Origin: Eutreptiella sp. 'Long Island Sound 2002'
Taxonomy: Eukaryota; Euglenozoa; Euglenophyceae; Eutreptiales; Eutreptiaceae
Reading direction: 5' to 3'
DNA: 64,000 bases
NCBI GenBank assembly: GCA_964036045.1
Contig: OZ038387.1
Location: 22,381,637 to 22,445,636 of the forward strand
Position 1 is the first letter of the stretch, and every line of letters starts with the position of its first letter. Both the position numbers and the translations under genes were made by a program. A model generated the notes under the pieces. That model had not been told where the DNA came from. It saw nothing but the letters and a program-made list of their open reading frames with translations, and did not search any database. Shown one piece after another: positions 36,105 to 46,900 of the stretch.

Positions 36105-36452
36105 ACATTGCTCCGCCACTCCCCAAGGGGAAGCTGCCCCAGCTACCAAGGCCTCGCAAGACCAATCACAAGTCCACGCGTCCTGGACTGACTCACGGAG
36201 CGCTGGGTTCCCTTACCTCCTTACCTCCCTTTACCTTTCCTTCTCTCCTTCCATTCCCTCCTTCCATTCCTCCTCCCCCCGCTGCCGCTGCCGCCCGCCG
36301 TCCCCCTCTTGGGCCCGCTGCCCCAACGCCGGCCTTCCCCGCTACAGCATGCACCGCTTCCCAGGTAACCACCGCACCACTCAGCCCCACCCCACCGGTT
36401 GTGAGTGTGGTCTGCTGCGCAGTGCGTCCCACGGAGTAAACGCCCTTGTTGG

Positions 36453-39400
36453 CTATGTTGTCTGTTTCCCGAGTACCGCGTCCGCGTCCCATTCTTCGTC
36501 ATCTTCATACGGAGCCTCAGACGCCCATTCTGCAGGACACGGGAAACATGCAGGCCGCGCCGGAGGTCCCCAGGGACACGCATAAAGCCGACGCGCAGAA
36601 CGCGCAGAACGCGCAAGGCACTGCCGCCTCTCCCCAGAGCCACATCAGAGCCGGACATGCGGAACGGCAATAACACATGGGACGGAACACACCCGCACCC
36701 CGTTCCACCACCTGTGGCCACATTGGCTTCTGGACCCTTTTGCGTCACCAACGGTTCTCCACGGGCTGGGGGCGGTTCGCGAGGATCTGCGGGCTGCTGC
36801 TTGTCCTCCGGCTCCGCCTCCTGCTCCGCCTCCTGCACCACCTCCGGCTTTTCCTCCAGTTTGGCCTCCGGCTCGGGCGCGCCCCCGGACGGCTCCGCCT
36901 CGTCCTCCTCCTTCTTGAGCGAGAAGTCGATTCCCCCCCCCTCGTCAACCTCCGGTGCGGGAGGGCTGCCAGGGGGGGGTGGGGGCGGCTGCTCTTGGTG
37001 AGACTCGTACCCGTGGTACATGAGTTGCGCTGGGTACTTGGCATACACCGGCTGCTGCCCGTATTACTGGTACGGCTGGCCGTAGTAGTCGTACGGCTGG
37101 GGCTGGGGCTGGGGCTGCGGGTAGTACGCTGTCTGCGCGGTCTGTAGAACAGGAGTTGACACGTATGACGCGCAGAACGCATGCAGCACTGATGAGGGGC
37201 GCCAGAGACAGGAGTAGAGACAACACGTATGACGCGCAGAGCGCGTGCAGCAATGACGCGGGGCGCCAGGGACAGCTGTAGAGCCGACGCGTATGACATG
37301 CAGAGCGCGTTCAGCAGTGACATACCCTCTGACGCTTCAAGGTCATGTAGTCGTCATAGTCGCTGCTGCTCATCAGCCTCCAGTTCTTGCCCAGATTTGC
37401 AAGGGTCTCATTGTCGGCCCCATCCTGCGTCAACATGTAGCGGAGCAACCCGGCTGCCTTCAGGGTCCGCTCATATTTGTCGGCCATCTTCTCGAACGAC
37501 ATGTCGATAAGGTCTTCCCCGCGGAACCCACTCCACGTATCCATATCCCCACGCCTCCTCTTGTCACCGCTTGTGCCCAACGCCTCCCGCGCCGCCGAAG
37601 CAGTCAGGGCACCCAACGACACGCCTTCCGTCTTGGCGCTGCCAACATCTTGCCCTTCCGTGTACGGCGCCGCCATGTCACAACCCATTGTGCACCGCGA
37701 CAGGGCCCGCAACAACGAGGCGGCCGCCTTTGCCGGTTGATTGGTGGGCTATTGCTGCTTGAAGTACTCGTGGGCCTGGCTTGCACTGGAACAATTCTTT
37801 GTTCCGCACCCCAGCACGGCCTGGATGGTACGTGGAGCCGCGGTCGACGACAAGGTGACCGCCGTCGCCAAATCCTGCCGATCTACAAAAAAAGGGGTCA
37901 GCTGCAGAACACGCGCGACGCGTGGAATGTTGCCAAGGCGCCAGGGACACGGTTGGAGACAACACGCAAAACGCGCAGAACACGCGCGACGAACGTCAGG
38001 GCGGCCAGGGACATGTCGAGAGACAGCACGAATGACACGCAGAGCGTACACACCTTCTGCAGGGTGGTCCTTCTTCTTACAACACTCCTTGTAATGGTGC
38101 ACCAGTTGCCCGAGATTGCTGTCGTACTCCTGCAGGAACTCCTCGAGGGTTTGGATACTTCGCTGGTGGGCATCGCTGCTCTTATGCTTCTCTTGGCGGG
38201 TTGCCCTGGTAGGCAACACACGCAGGGGCCGCCCGGAGGTCTCCACGTAAAAGTGCGGCTTTTTCGGCCGCGCGACAACTTCCTCTGATTTGAAAGTGCG
38301 AAGTGCACTTTTGGTCTTTGCCAACTTGCTTGGCTCGTCGTGCTCGGTGTCACCGCTGTTGCTGCTGCTGCTGACGCTGGTGCTGCTGCCGCTGCTGCCG
38401 CTGCTACTGGGCTCGCTGCCCGACCCTGACCTTCCCTTGCCACTGTCCGGGGACATGGGGTCATCCCTCTCCAACAACGTTGACCTCACCTGCCTCCCCA
38501 TCCCGGTCCCCGCCGCTGTCATCCTGGCCACCTCTGCCTTCGCCGACGCCACCCTGGCCTGCTTTTTGCCGAGGAGTACAATCTCGTCATCCTCCTCATC
38601 CTCTTCTTCTTCATCTTCGTCCCCTTCCTCCGCCGCTTCCTCCTTCTTCTTCTTTGGAGTTTGGCCCCTCGTCTTCTTTTCCTTTCCCTCCTTCTTCTTC
38701 ATCTTTGTCTGCTCCTTCTCCTTCTGCTTCTCCTTTTGCTTCTTTGACTTCTCTTTCCCTTTCTTCGACTTCTTCTCCACCTGTGGACACGGGTACAAGA
38801 GGTGGAGAACGCGCACGATGCGCCCGACGCTTCCCTGTCCCTAGGGACAGTGGGGGAGCCTGGGACTCTGGACGCGCATAGCAAGCACGACATTCAGACA
38901 GGCCCCAGGGACAGAGACAGAGCCAACGCACACGACGCGCAGAGCGCGCCCACACCTCATCTGGGACGAATCCCCAGAAACAACCACTCTTGATCTTGTT
39001 GATTGCCACGGCGAAATTTCCTTGGCTCCTTTGGTTCTCGATACGCCTTTCTTTGGCACCGGTCTTCTTGTTCTCGCGGGTGTGTATTTGGTAGCTGATC
39101 GCCTGCGACAGGTAGAGGCCGTCCTCGACTTCCTTTGTCTTGGGGTCGTTGATGTCCTTGACCGCTTGCACCCAGCCCACGTCGTACCCACTGGTCTGCT
39201 GCTTTATTTGAAATATCACCGCGGCGGTGCCAGGCTCGACATCGGCTGCCGACATTGGGTCGCATTGCTCCAAGTGTGACCCAGCGACTTGGTATGATGA
39301 CGGGTAGAGCAGCAGCGCCATGCCTGGACACAAGGAACATTGCAATGGAGAACATGCAGGACATGCGGAACGAATAACGGATTGCAGGGACACGCGCAAA

Positions 39401-39798
39401 GACAGCACGCCGGACACGCGAGACACACAGGACACACCGATGCTCGTATTTCTCTGCTTTTTCAAAATCCAACCGCCAGTCACTTTTTGTGTCTAAAAAA
39501 GGCTACGGAAGGCGATGACAACGATGCACTGTTTAGGCGCCTCGTGGTGTGGCCTGTGTGGCCGTGAGTGCAACTTGTGGTCTATGGGCGAACACGTGGC
39601 CCTGGTATTGCCTTGTGGACTACTTGTGTGCTACGGGACTGCGGCCTACACAACGTCACTGGCAGTTCGGTGTCGCTTTTAAACAGGGAACATACCTGCC
39701 GGTGGCTACCGGTCCCTGCAGGGCTTACCAACAGCCCTCAGGTCTCGGGGGAGCCAACCCCCCTGTGTGTTGCCGGACCCTGTCCCTAAAAGAAAACC
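36453..39798 (-). CDS. Seven-exon gene of unknown function with in-frame TAG and TAA
   Basis: Exons 39798-39729, 39492-39436, 39323-38956, 38780-38054, 37882-37326, 37141-36712 and 36529-36453 join in perfect phase at six GT-AG introns, giving 761 codons. The 5' end is open: a further exon probably ends at the CAG before 40000. The protein has a compact N-terminal region of about 165 residues (MALLLYPSSYQVAG through GCFWGFVPDE). Next come a Lys/Glu-rich then Asp/Glu-rich stretch, a Ser-rich linker, a helical part (SIQTLEEFLQEYDSN), a Tyr/Gln/Pro-rich low-complexity segment and an acidic tail. The style suggests a nuclear protein, but no family is recognised. A TAG (37749-37751) interrupts FKQQ/PTNQPAK. 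A TAA (37064-37066) interrupts GQPYQ/YGQQPVY. The frame stays open and spliced in phase after both. The first apparent end is TAG 36453; if TAG is also sense there, the frame ends at TGA 36381-36383. Alternatives are stop reassignment, readthrough, or a pseudogene with two nonsense mutations. Confidence 0.75.
36530..36711 (-). repeat. Introner-type intron 6
   Basis: A 182-bp intron from CAG/GTGGTGG to GTGTCCTGCAG. It contains three GCGCGTTCT-type units and GTGTCCCTGGGGACC. The donor choice is the one that keeps the frame (36698 would be an alternative and leads to a stop). Confidence 0.65.
37142..37325 (-). repeat. Introner-type intron 5
   Basis: A 184-bp intron, GTATGT to GTTCTACAG, is almost wholly made of about three tandem units of roughly 60-65 bp (GCGCTCTGCGCGTCATACG plus CTGTCCCTGGCGCCCC). 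Confidence 0.8.
37883..38053 (-). repeat. Introner-type intron 4
   Basis: A 171-bp intron, GTGTGT to TTTTTGTAG, with two to three repeat units and a T8 tract before the acceptor. The acceptor site lies after the repeat rather than in it. Confidence 0.8.
38781..38955 (-). repeat. Introner-type intron 3
   Basis: A 175-bp intron, GTGTGG to GTGTCCACAG, with GCGCGTCGTGTGCG and CTGTCCCTGGGGCC units, plus an inverted CCCTAGGGACAG. Confidence 0.8.
39324..39435 (-). repeat. Introner-type intron 2
   Basis: A 112-bp intron, GTGTCC to TTGTGTCCAG, with diverged units (GCGCGTGTCCCTGC, CGCATGTCCTGCATG). Three GT dinucleotides are possible donors; only GGT/GTGTCC keeps the frame. Confidence 0.75.
39493..39728 (-). 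other. Ordinary intron lacking the repeat
   Basis: A 236-bp intron, GTAAGC to CTTTTTTAG, is the only intron of this gene without the shared repeat. Its donor is a canonical GTAAG. Confidence 0.65.
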
Positions 39799-40000
39799 CT
39801 GCAAAACACGCAGAACGCGCCCGACAAGCAACCGTCCCCAGGGACAACCCGAGAGCCAAAAAAAAAGACGTGCGCGACGCGCGCGGCGCGTGCAAGGCAC
39901 CATGGGGGGGAAAGGGGGACACCGGGGACACGCAGAACGTGAGAGCCAAGTTCAAACAGTGGCTCTGACCCTAAAAACCCAAAACCGCACAAAAATGTAC
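39799..40000 (-). repeat. Introner-type intron at the palindrome edge
   Basis: Inferred 202-bp intron from CAG/GTACAT to GCGTGTTTTGCAG. The repeat units (GTCCCTGGGGACGG, GCGCGTTCTGCGTG) fill its 3' half. Its donor coincides with the outer edge of the palindrome. Confidence 0.6.
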
Positions 40001-41588
40001 CTGCGGCTCACTGGTGGCTAAGTGGAAATGTGAAGTTGGGGCTCATTTGGGGCTCAGTTGTGCATTGCGATGTCTTTGTGCTTGTTTGTTGTGCGTTTTG
40101 CATGCTAGGTAGTGTGCATTTAATGTTTTTAGAAGTTTTAGATACTCACTTGGTCAAGGTTCAAGGTGGGGGGTACTTTTTTTGGCGACGGCTCAGTTGA
40201 CTGAGCGCCCCGACTGAGCCGTCACTGAGCCGTCACTGAGCTGGCTCACTGAGAGCTAATTGGGGGCTCACTCAGGGCACACTCGGGAGTTTCTCCCCCT
40301 TTCCGCCCTCTCTTCCCACCCTTGCTGGCCCACACTTCACCCTTTTCACACCAACATTGGTCCGCAGTTCTCACCACGTCTTTTCTCCAAGAACTTGAGC
40401 GTGCATGCACACATACATACTTGCATACATGTACCCGTGGCGACAAACACACAAACATCCAAACACACACACTTCGTCAGGGACACAAATATCCAAACAC
40501 ATACACACACATACACCATACACACATCCACACACACATGCACATGCACAAATTGACAACCACATTCATTCTTGTGTGCAATTATCTTGCGTGTACATAA
40601 ACACATGGCCACATTGAACCATGTGAAGTGAAGGGCTAGGGAGAGATGGTTACGGGGTTGGGGTTCGGGGATATGAACCTAACCATTTGCGAGGGTGTTC
40701 CTTGTTGCCTCGTGACAATGGCACCCCCCCCCCCCCCCACACACACACACGGGCGCGCGCGCCATGAAGCACAAATAGGGCACAGAGGATATTGCTCGCT
40801 TTTGTGAGGTTGATCATACAACAATCGTGACCTACACCATGACACACTCATTTCCCTCCCTCCTTATCCCCTCCCGTCCCCTTTTGCCATGCCTGATCCC
40901 CCCGCTTACCCCATGCCAACCCCTTCTCTTATCTTGCCTGTCGCGTCCCCTTGCCCTGCCCTTGCCATGCCTTCCCTATTTGCTGGCCATGGCATCGAGT
41001 GCATGATGGTGGCGGCAATGACGATGACCTTTGCAGGTATGTTGTGCTAGTGTGTGTGTTCGCGGGTGTGTGCTTGTGCCCATGCACATATGCGCAAGTG
41101 TGGATGGTTTGTTCCCACTTGGTTTCTCTCATTTAGTGTGTTTGTATGTATGTTTGTGTGTGAGTCGGGGGGGGGGGGGGGGGCTTGCTTGGATCGATGC
41201 AAGGGTGAAGGTGTCCTTGTGCGTCACTGTGAGTGTGTGACTGCATTCTTTGGTTTCCGGTTGTCTAGGTTTGTGTGCGTACGTGGATTCGTGAATGTGT
41301 GTACGCGCAGGTGTGTGTGTGTGTGTGTGCCAATGTGTGTGTGTGTGTGTCTGTGTGTTGCAGCTTTTGCAGCTGTTGTTTTGGATCCTGTTGTTGGTTT
41401 TGGTGTTGTGTGGCATAGGCTTTGATTGTGTGCGCATAACATTGTGTTTGTGGCTGCAGACGCAGGTATGTTTGTGTTTGTGGTTGTAGCTGTGGTTCTG
41501 GGCTTGCGTGAGGTCGTTGCCATGGCTGTTGTGGTAGCTGTCGTTCTTGGTGTGGTTATGGTAGTGGCTGTGGTTGCGGCTTTGCTTG

Positions 41589-41658
41589 TGGGTGTGGGTG
41601 TGGGTGTGGGTGTGGGTGTGGGTGTGGGTGTGGGTGTGGGTGTGGGTGTGGGTGTGTG
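41589..41658 (+). repeat. (GGGTGT)n array, left arm
   Basis: About 11 hexamers. The mirror (ACACCC)n array lies at 44791-44862. It is not a known telomere repeat. Confidence 0.92.
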
Positions 41659-42245
41659 TCTGCAAGCTGTGTTGTGTGTGGATTTGGTTGTGGTTGTGTC
41701 AGTGTGTGTGGCCCTGGTTGTGGCGAAGGCTGCAGTTGCAGCTTTCACTGTGGCTGCAGCTGTTCTTTGGGTTCAGGCTGTAGCTGTGGGGGGGGGGGGG
41801 GGGGCGGGGTAAAGGACTGCAAAGAGGGGGGCTCAAATCACCATCCACCCCCTCCCAAAAAAGACCGCACCAAGTTTACAGTGACAGTGTACAGTGACAG
41901 TGTACAATGACAGTGTATAGTGAGAGCATACAGTGAGTGTAGAGTGACAGTGTAGAGTGCTAGTATAGAGACTTGGGCGTTGTGGCGGACGTACTGTGTG
42001 TGGGGATACATTCTATGAGACCTTGGGGAGTACAGTGTACAGTGTACAGTGTACAGTGACAATGTACAGTGATAGTGTATAGTGACAGTGTGCAGTGGCA
42101 GTGTGCAGTGTGCAGTGACAGCGTACAGTGCCAGAATACAGTGTACCATGTACAGTGACAGTAGACAGTGACACCATTGACAGTGTACATGCACAGTGTA
42201 CAGTGACAGTGTACAGTGACAGTGTACAGTGACAGTGAACCATGA

Positions 42246-42410
42246 GTGAGCCCTCACTGAGCGCTCACTGAGCCATTTGGCGCGCTCAGTGAGCGCTCAC
42301 TGAGCCATTTGGCGCGCTCACTGAGCGCTCAGTGAGCGCGCGAAACGGCGCAGTGAGCGCTCAGTGAGCGCGCCAAATGGCTCAGTGAGCGCTCAGTGAG
42401 GGCTCACTCA
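42246..42410. repeat. Palindrome-dense CACTGAGCGCT block, left arm
   Basis: Alternating AGCGCTCACTGAG and CTCAGTGAGCGCT units with CCATTTGGCGCGC spacers. It contains AGCGCT and GCGCGC self-complementary sites and can fold into nested hairpins. Shorter relatives lie at 40195-40255 and 46150-46285. Confidence 0.9.
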
Positions 42411-44000
42411 TGGTTCACTGTCACTGTACACTGTCACTGCACACTGTGTATTGCACACTGCACACTGCACACTGTGTATTGCACACTGCACAGTGCATAC
42501 TGTGTATTGCACACTGCACACTGCACACTGCACACTGTGTATTGCACACCGCACACTGCATACTGTGTATTGCACATTGCACACTGCACACTGCACACTG
42601 TGTGTTACAAATTGCACACTGCACACCGCAATGCACACTGCACACTGTAATGCACACTGCACACCCTGTAATGCACACTGCGCACTGTGTATTGCACACT
42701 GCACAGTGCACAGTGCACCGTGTGCAGTGTGCAATACCCAGTGTGCAGTGGCACACTGCACACTGCGCAGTGCACCGTGTGCGGTGTGCAATGCCCAGTG
42801 TGCACTGTGCAGTGTGCAATCCACGGTGTGCAGTGTGCATTACACAGCGTGTAGTGTGCAGTGTACACTGCGCACTGCACACTGTGTACTGCACACTGCA
42901 CACTGTAATGCACACTGCACACTGTGTATTGCACACTGCACACTGTAATGCACACTGCACACTGTGTCATGCACACTGCACACTGTGCATTACAAACTGC
43001 ACACAGCACGCTGTCATGCACACTGCACACTGTGTATTGCACACTGCACACTGCACACCGTGTGTTACAAATTGCACACTGCACACTGCAATGCACACTG
43101 CACACGGTGTATTGCACACTGCACACTGTATACTGTGTATTGCACAGTGCACACTGCAAACTGTGTATTGCACACTGCACACTGCACACTGTGTGTTACA
43201 AATTGCACACTGCACACTGTAATGCACACTGCACACTGTGTAATACACTCTGCACACTGTGTATTGCACACTGCACACTGCACGCTGTGTATTGCACACT
43301 GCACGCTGCACACTGTGTGTAGTGTGCACTACACAGGGTGTAGTATGCCGTGTGTGATGTAATCCACACGGCACACCGTGTAATGCACACTGCACACTGT
43401 GTCATGCACACTACACCCTGCACCCTGTGTATTGCACATTGGGTATTGCACAGTGCACCGTGTGCAGTGTGCAATACCCAGTGTGCATTACGCAGGGTGC
43501 GGTGTGTAGTGTGCAATACACAGTGTGCAGTGTGCATTACAGTGTGCAGTGTGCAATTTGTAATGCACAGTGTGCAGTGTGCAGTGTGCAATACACAGTG
43601 TGCAGTGTGCATTACAGTGTGCAGTGTGCAATACACAATGTGCAGTGTGCAATACACAGTGTGCAGCGTGCAGTGTGCAGTACACAGTGCGCAGTGCGCA
43701 GTGTACACTGCGCACTACACACTGTGTAATGCACACTGCACACTGTGTCATGCACACTGCACACCGTACAGTGCAAGCGTTCGGGCGCTCAGTGTGCAGT
43801 GTGCAATACACAGTGCGCAGTGTGCATTACAGGGTGTGCAGTGTGCATTACAGTGTGCAGTGTGCAATTTGTAACACACAGTGTGCAGTGTGCAGTGTGC
43901 AGTGTGCAATACACAGTATGCAGTGTGCGGTGTGCAATACACAGTGTGCAGCGTGCAGTGTGCAATACACAGTGTGCAGTGACAGTGTACAGTGACAGTG
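42410..44000. repeat. Central GCACACTGTGTATT satellite with strand switches
   Basis: Short units of the type TGTATTGCACACTGCACAC fill this region. The strand of the unit changes at about 42715, 42870, 43320, 43375, 43460, 43710 and 43790. The blocks are thus repeatedly inverted pieces of one satellite. A (GTACAGTGACA)n relative extends into both arms (41880-42240, 44180-44570). Confidence 0.85.
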
Positions 44001-44005
44001 AACCA

Positions 44006-44188
44006 TGAGTGAGCCCTCACTGAGCGCTCACTGAGCCATTTGGCGCGCTCACTGAGCGCTCACTGCGCCGTTTCGCGCGCTCACTGAGCGCTCAGTGAGC
44101 GCTCAGTGAGCGCGCCAAATGGCTCAGTGAGCGCTCACTGAGCGCGCCAAATGGCTCAGTGAGCGCTCAGTGAGGGCTCACTCATGGT
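44006..44188. repeat. Palindrome-dense CACTGAGCGCT block, right arm
   Basis: Mirror of the left block, with one extra AGCGCTCAGTG unit, so the arms differ in copy number here. Confidence 0.9.
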
Positions 44189-44790
44189 TCACTGTCACTG
44201 TACACTGTCACCGTACACTGTCACTGTACACTGTCCATGTACACTGTCAATGGTGTCACTGTCTACTGTCACTGTACATGGTACACTGTATTCTGGCACT
44301 GTACGCTGTCACTGCACACTGCACACTGCCACTGCACACTGTCACTATGCACTATCACTGTACATTGTCACTGTACACTGTACACTGTACACTGTACACT
44401 GTACTCTGTACACTGTACTCCCCAAGGTCTCATAGAATGTATCCCCACACACAGTACGTCCGCCACAACGCCCAAGTCTCTATACTAGCACTCTACCCTG
44501 TCACTCTACACTCACTGTATGCTCTCACTATACACTGTCATTGTACACTGTCACTGTACACTGTCACTGTAAACTTGGTGCGGTCTTTTTTGGGAGGGGG
44601 TGGATTGTGATTTGAGCCCCCCTCTTTGCAGTCCTTTACCCCGCCCCCCCCCCCCCCCCACAGCTACAGCCTGAACCCAAAGAACAGCTGCAGCCACAGT
44701 GAAAGCTGCAACTGCAGCCTTCGCCACAGCCAGGGCCACACACACTGACACAACCACAACCAAATCCACACACAACACAGCTTGCAGAAA

Positions 44791-44862
44791 CACACCCACA
44801 CCCACACCCACACCCACACCCACACCCACACCCACACCCACACCCACACCCACACCCACAAG
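44791..44862 (-). repeat. (ACACCC)n array, right arm
   Basis: Inverted counterpart of the left-arm (GGGTGT)n array. Confidence 0.92.
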
Positions 44863-46499
44863 CAAAGCCGCAACCACAGCCACTACCATAACCACACCAA
44901 GAACGACAGCTACCACAACAGCCATGGCAACAACCGTACGCAAGCCCAGAACCACAGCTACAACCACAAACACAAACATACCTGCGTCTGCAGCCACAAA
45001 CACAATGTTATGCGCACACAATCAAAGCCTATGCCACACAACACCAAAACCAACAACAACATCCAAAACAACAGCTGCAACACACGCACACACACACACC
45101 TGCGCGTACACACATTCACGAATCCACATACACGCACGAACCTAGGCAACCAGAAACCAAAGAACGCAGTCACACACTCACAACCACTCACGCACAAAGC
45201 CACCTTCACTCACACATCGATCCATGCAACCCCCCCCCCCCCACACACACACAAGCAGACATACAAACACACTAAATGAGAGAAACCAACAACGAACAAA
45301 CCATCTACAGCTGCGCACATGCGCATGGGCACAACTACACACGCATGCAAGCACACACACGCACACCCACACACATAATAGCACAACATACCTGCAAAGG
45401 TCATCGTCATTGCCGCCACCATCATGCACTCGATGCCATGGCCAAAAAATAGGAAAGGTAGGACAAAGGGGACGGGACAGGCAAGAGAACAGAAGGGCTA
45501 CGCACGAGGGAAGCGGGGGAACGTAGCATAGCGAAAGGGGGGGGGGGGATAAGGAGGGAGGGGGATCAACGTGTCATGGTGTAGGTCAAGATGGTTGTAT
45601 GATCAACCTCACAACAGTGAGCAATGTCCTTTGTGCCCTATTTGTGCTTCATGGTGTGTGTGTGTGTGTGTGTGTATGGGGGGGGGGGTGCCATTTTCAT
45701 GAGGCAACAAGGAACACCCTCGCAAATGGTTAGGTTCATATCCCCGAACCCCAACCCCGTAACCATCTCTCCCTAGCCCTTCACTTCACATGGTTCAATG
45801 TGGCCATGTGTTTATGTACACGCAAGATAATTGCACACAAGAATGAATGTGGTTGTCAATTTGTGCATGTGCATGTGTGTGTGGATGTGTGTATGGTGTA
45901 TGTGTGTGTATGTGTTTGGATATTTGTGTCCCTGACGAAGTGTGTGTGTTTGGATGTTTGTGTGTTTGTCGCCACGGGTACATGTATGCAAGTATGTATG
46001 TGTGCATGCACGCTCAAGTTCTTGGAGAAAAGACGTGGTGAGAACTGCGGACCAATGTTGGTGTGAAAAGGGTGAAGTGTGGGCCAGCAAGGGTGGGAAG
46101 AGAGGGCGGAAAGGGGGAGAAACTCCCGAGTGTGCCCTGAGTGAGCCCCCAATTAGCTCTCAGTGAGCGCTCACTGAGCGCTCACTGAGCGCTCACTGAG
46201 CCATTTGGCGCGCTCAGTGAGCGCTCAGTGAGCGCTCAGTGAGCCAGCTCAGTGACGGCTCAGTGACGGCTCAGTCGGGGCGCTCAGTCAACTGAGCCGT
46301 CGAAAAAAAGAAACCCCCCCGGTCAAATCCTCTTGGCCTAGGGATTGGTGTCCCTTTGGGGACATTCCAAAACCCCAACCCACCCCCGAAAGCCACAACT
46401 TTTCACATTAAACCCCTTGAAAAACACCACTTAGCCCCAAATGAGCCGTTTTAGCCCCAACTGAGCCCCAACTTCACATTTCCAAGTGAGCCGCAGGTA

Positions 46500-46900
46500 C
46501 AAACAACCCCGGAAATGGCTTCGGCAACCCCAAAAACCCCCAGAGCCAACACTTCGGCACGGGGGACACGGGGGACGCGCGACAGCCCCGAGAGCCGTAG
46601 ACAAAGGTATATTCCTAATCTTCCTTGGAAGTGGGCCGCAAATGGTCTATCTCCAGGGTTGGCCCCCCTAGCGCTCCTGATATCGGTAGCGATGTTGCTA
46701 TGATTGCCCAGCCTACATTCCATGAGACACGTGGAAGAAATTTTGCAGGCGATGTTGACCCCAAATTCTCGAATGTGATGTGGGATATCAACAAGACTTG
46801 CATGGTGTAACCACGAAGTACTTTCAAAAGCCCTCGGCAATATCCTCCCCATTTTTCAATCAACCTTTGCCTGGTACTTGTAGTTCGCCTCGCAATATGA
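46500..46900. other. Segment related to 33.85-34.05 kb
   Basis: A stretch around 46615-46720 (TTGGCCCCCC, GATATCGGTAGCGATGTTG) resembles 33905-34005 (TTGGCCCCCAACACGG, GACATCGGTAGTGATATT) in the same orientation. Short introner-like pieces (GGGGGACGCGCGACAG) lie at 46560-46600. No gene is supported. Confidence 0.4.

Larger units (their letters stand above)
39997..46500. repeat. 6.5-kb imperfect palindrome
   Basis: The left arm (39997 to about 42700) is repeated inverted in the right arm (about 43800 to 46500). Both outer edges are the same GCCGCAG/GTAC sequence. Arm identity varies: 40246-40617 and 45795-46166 look identical, while neighbouring parts differ by substitutions and indels. Matched subparts include a (GGGTGT)n block, CA-rich DNA and CACTGAGCGCT blocks. 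The centre (42700-43800) is rearranged satellite rather than a clean axis. No gene is supported inside; the many open frames follow the repeats. Confidence 0.93.

Noticed and set aside
37311-37715. A separate gene starting at the ATG near 37688 after the TAG
   Set aside because: Only about 60 bp separate the TAG and the ATG, the two frames are the same, and the intervening codons are open. This is too close for an independent eukaryotic gene; one continuous frame explains it better.
41589-41658. (GGGTGT)n as an interstitial telomere
   Set aside because: The hexamer is not a known telomere repeat, and the array is embedded in a palindrome with a mirror copy.
42410-43874. 270-codon Cys/His-rich frame in the palindrome centre
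   Set aside because: It is a direct translation of GCACACTGT-type satellite and appears on both strands and in several frames.
39997-46500. Palindrome as a pure assembly foldback
   Set aside because: The arms differ by substitutions, indels and microsatellite length (for example CA tract and G/C run differences near 40.73 and 45.67 kb), which a foldback error would not produce.
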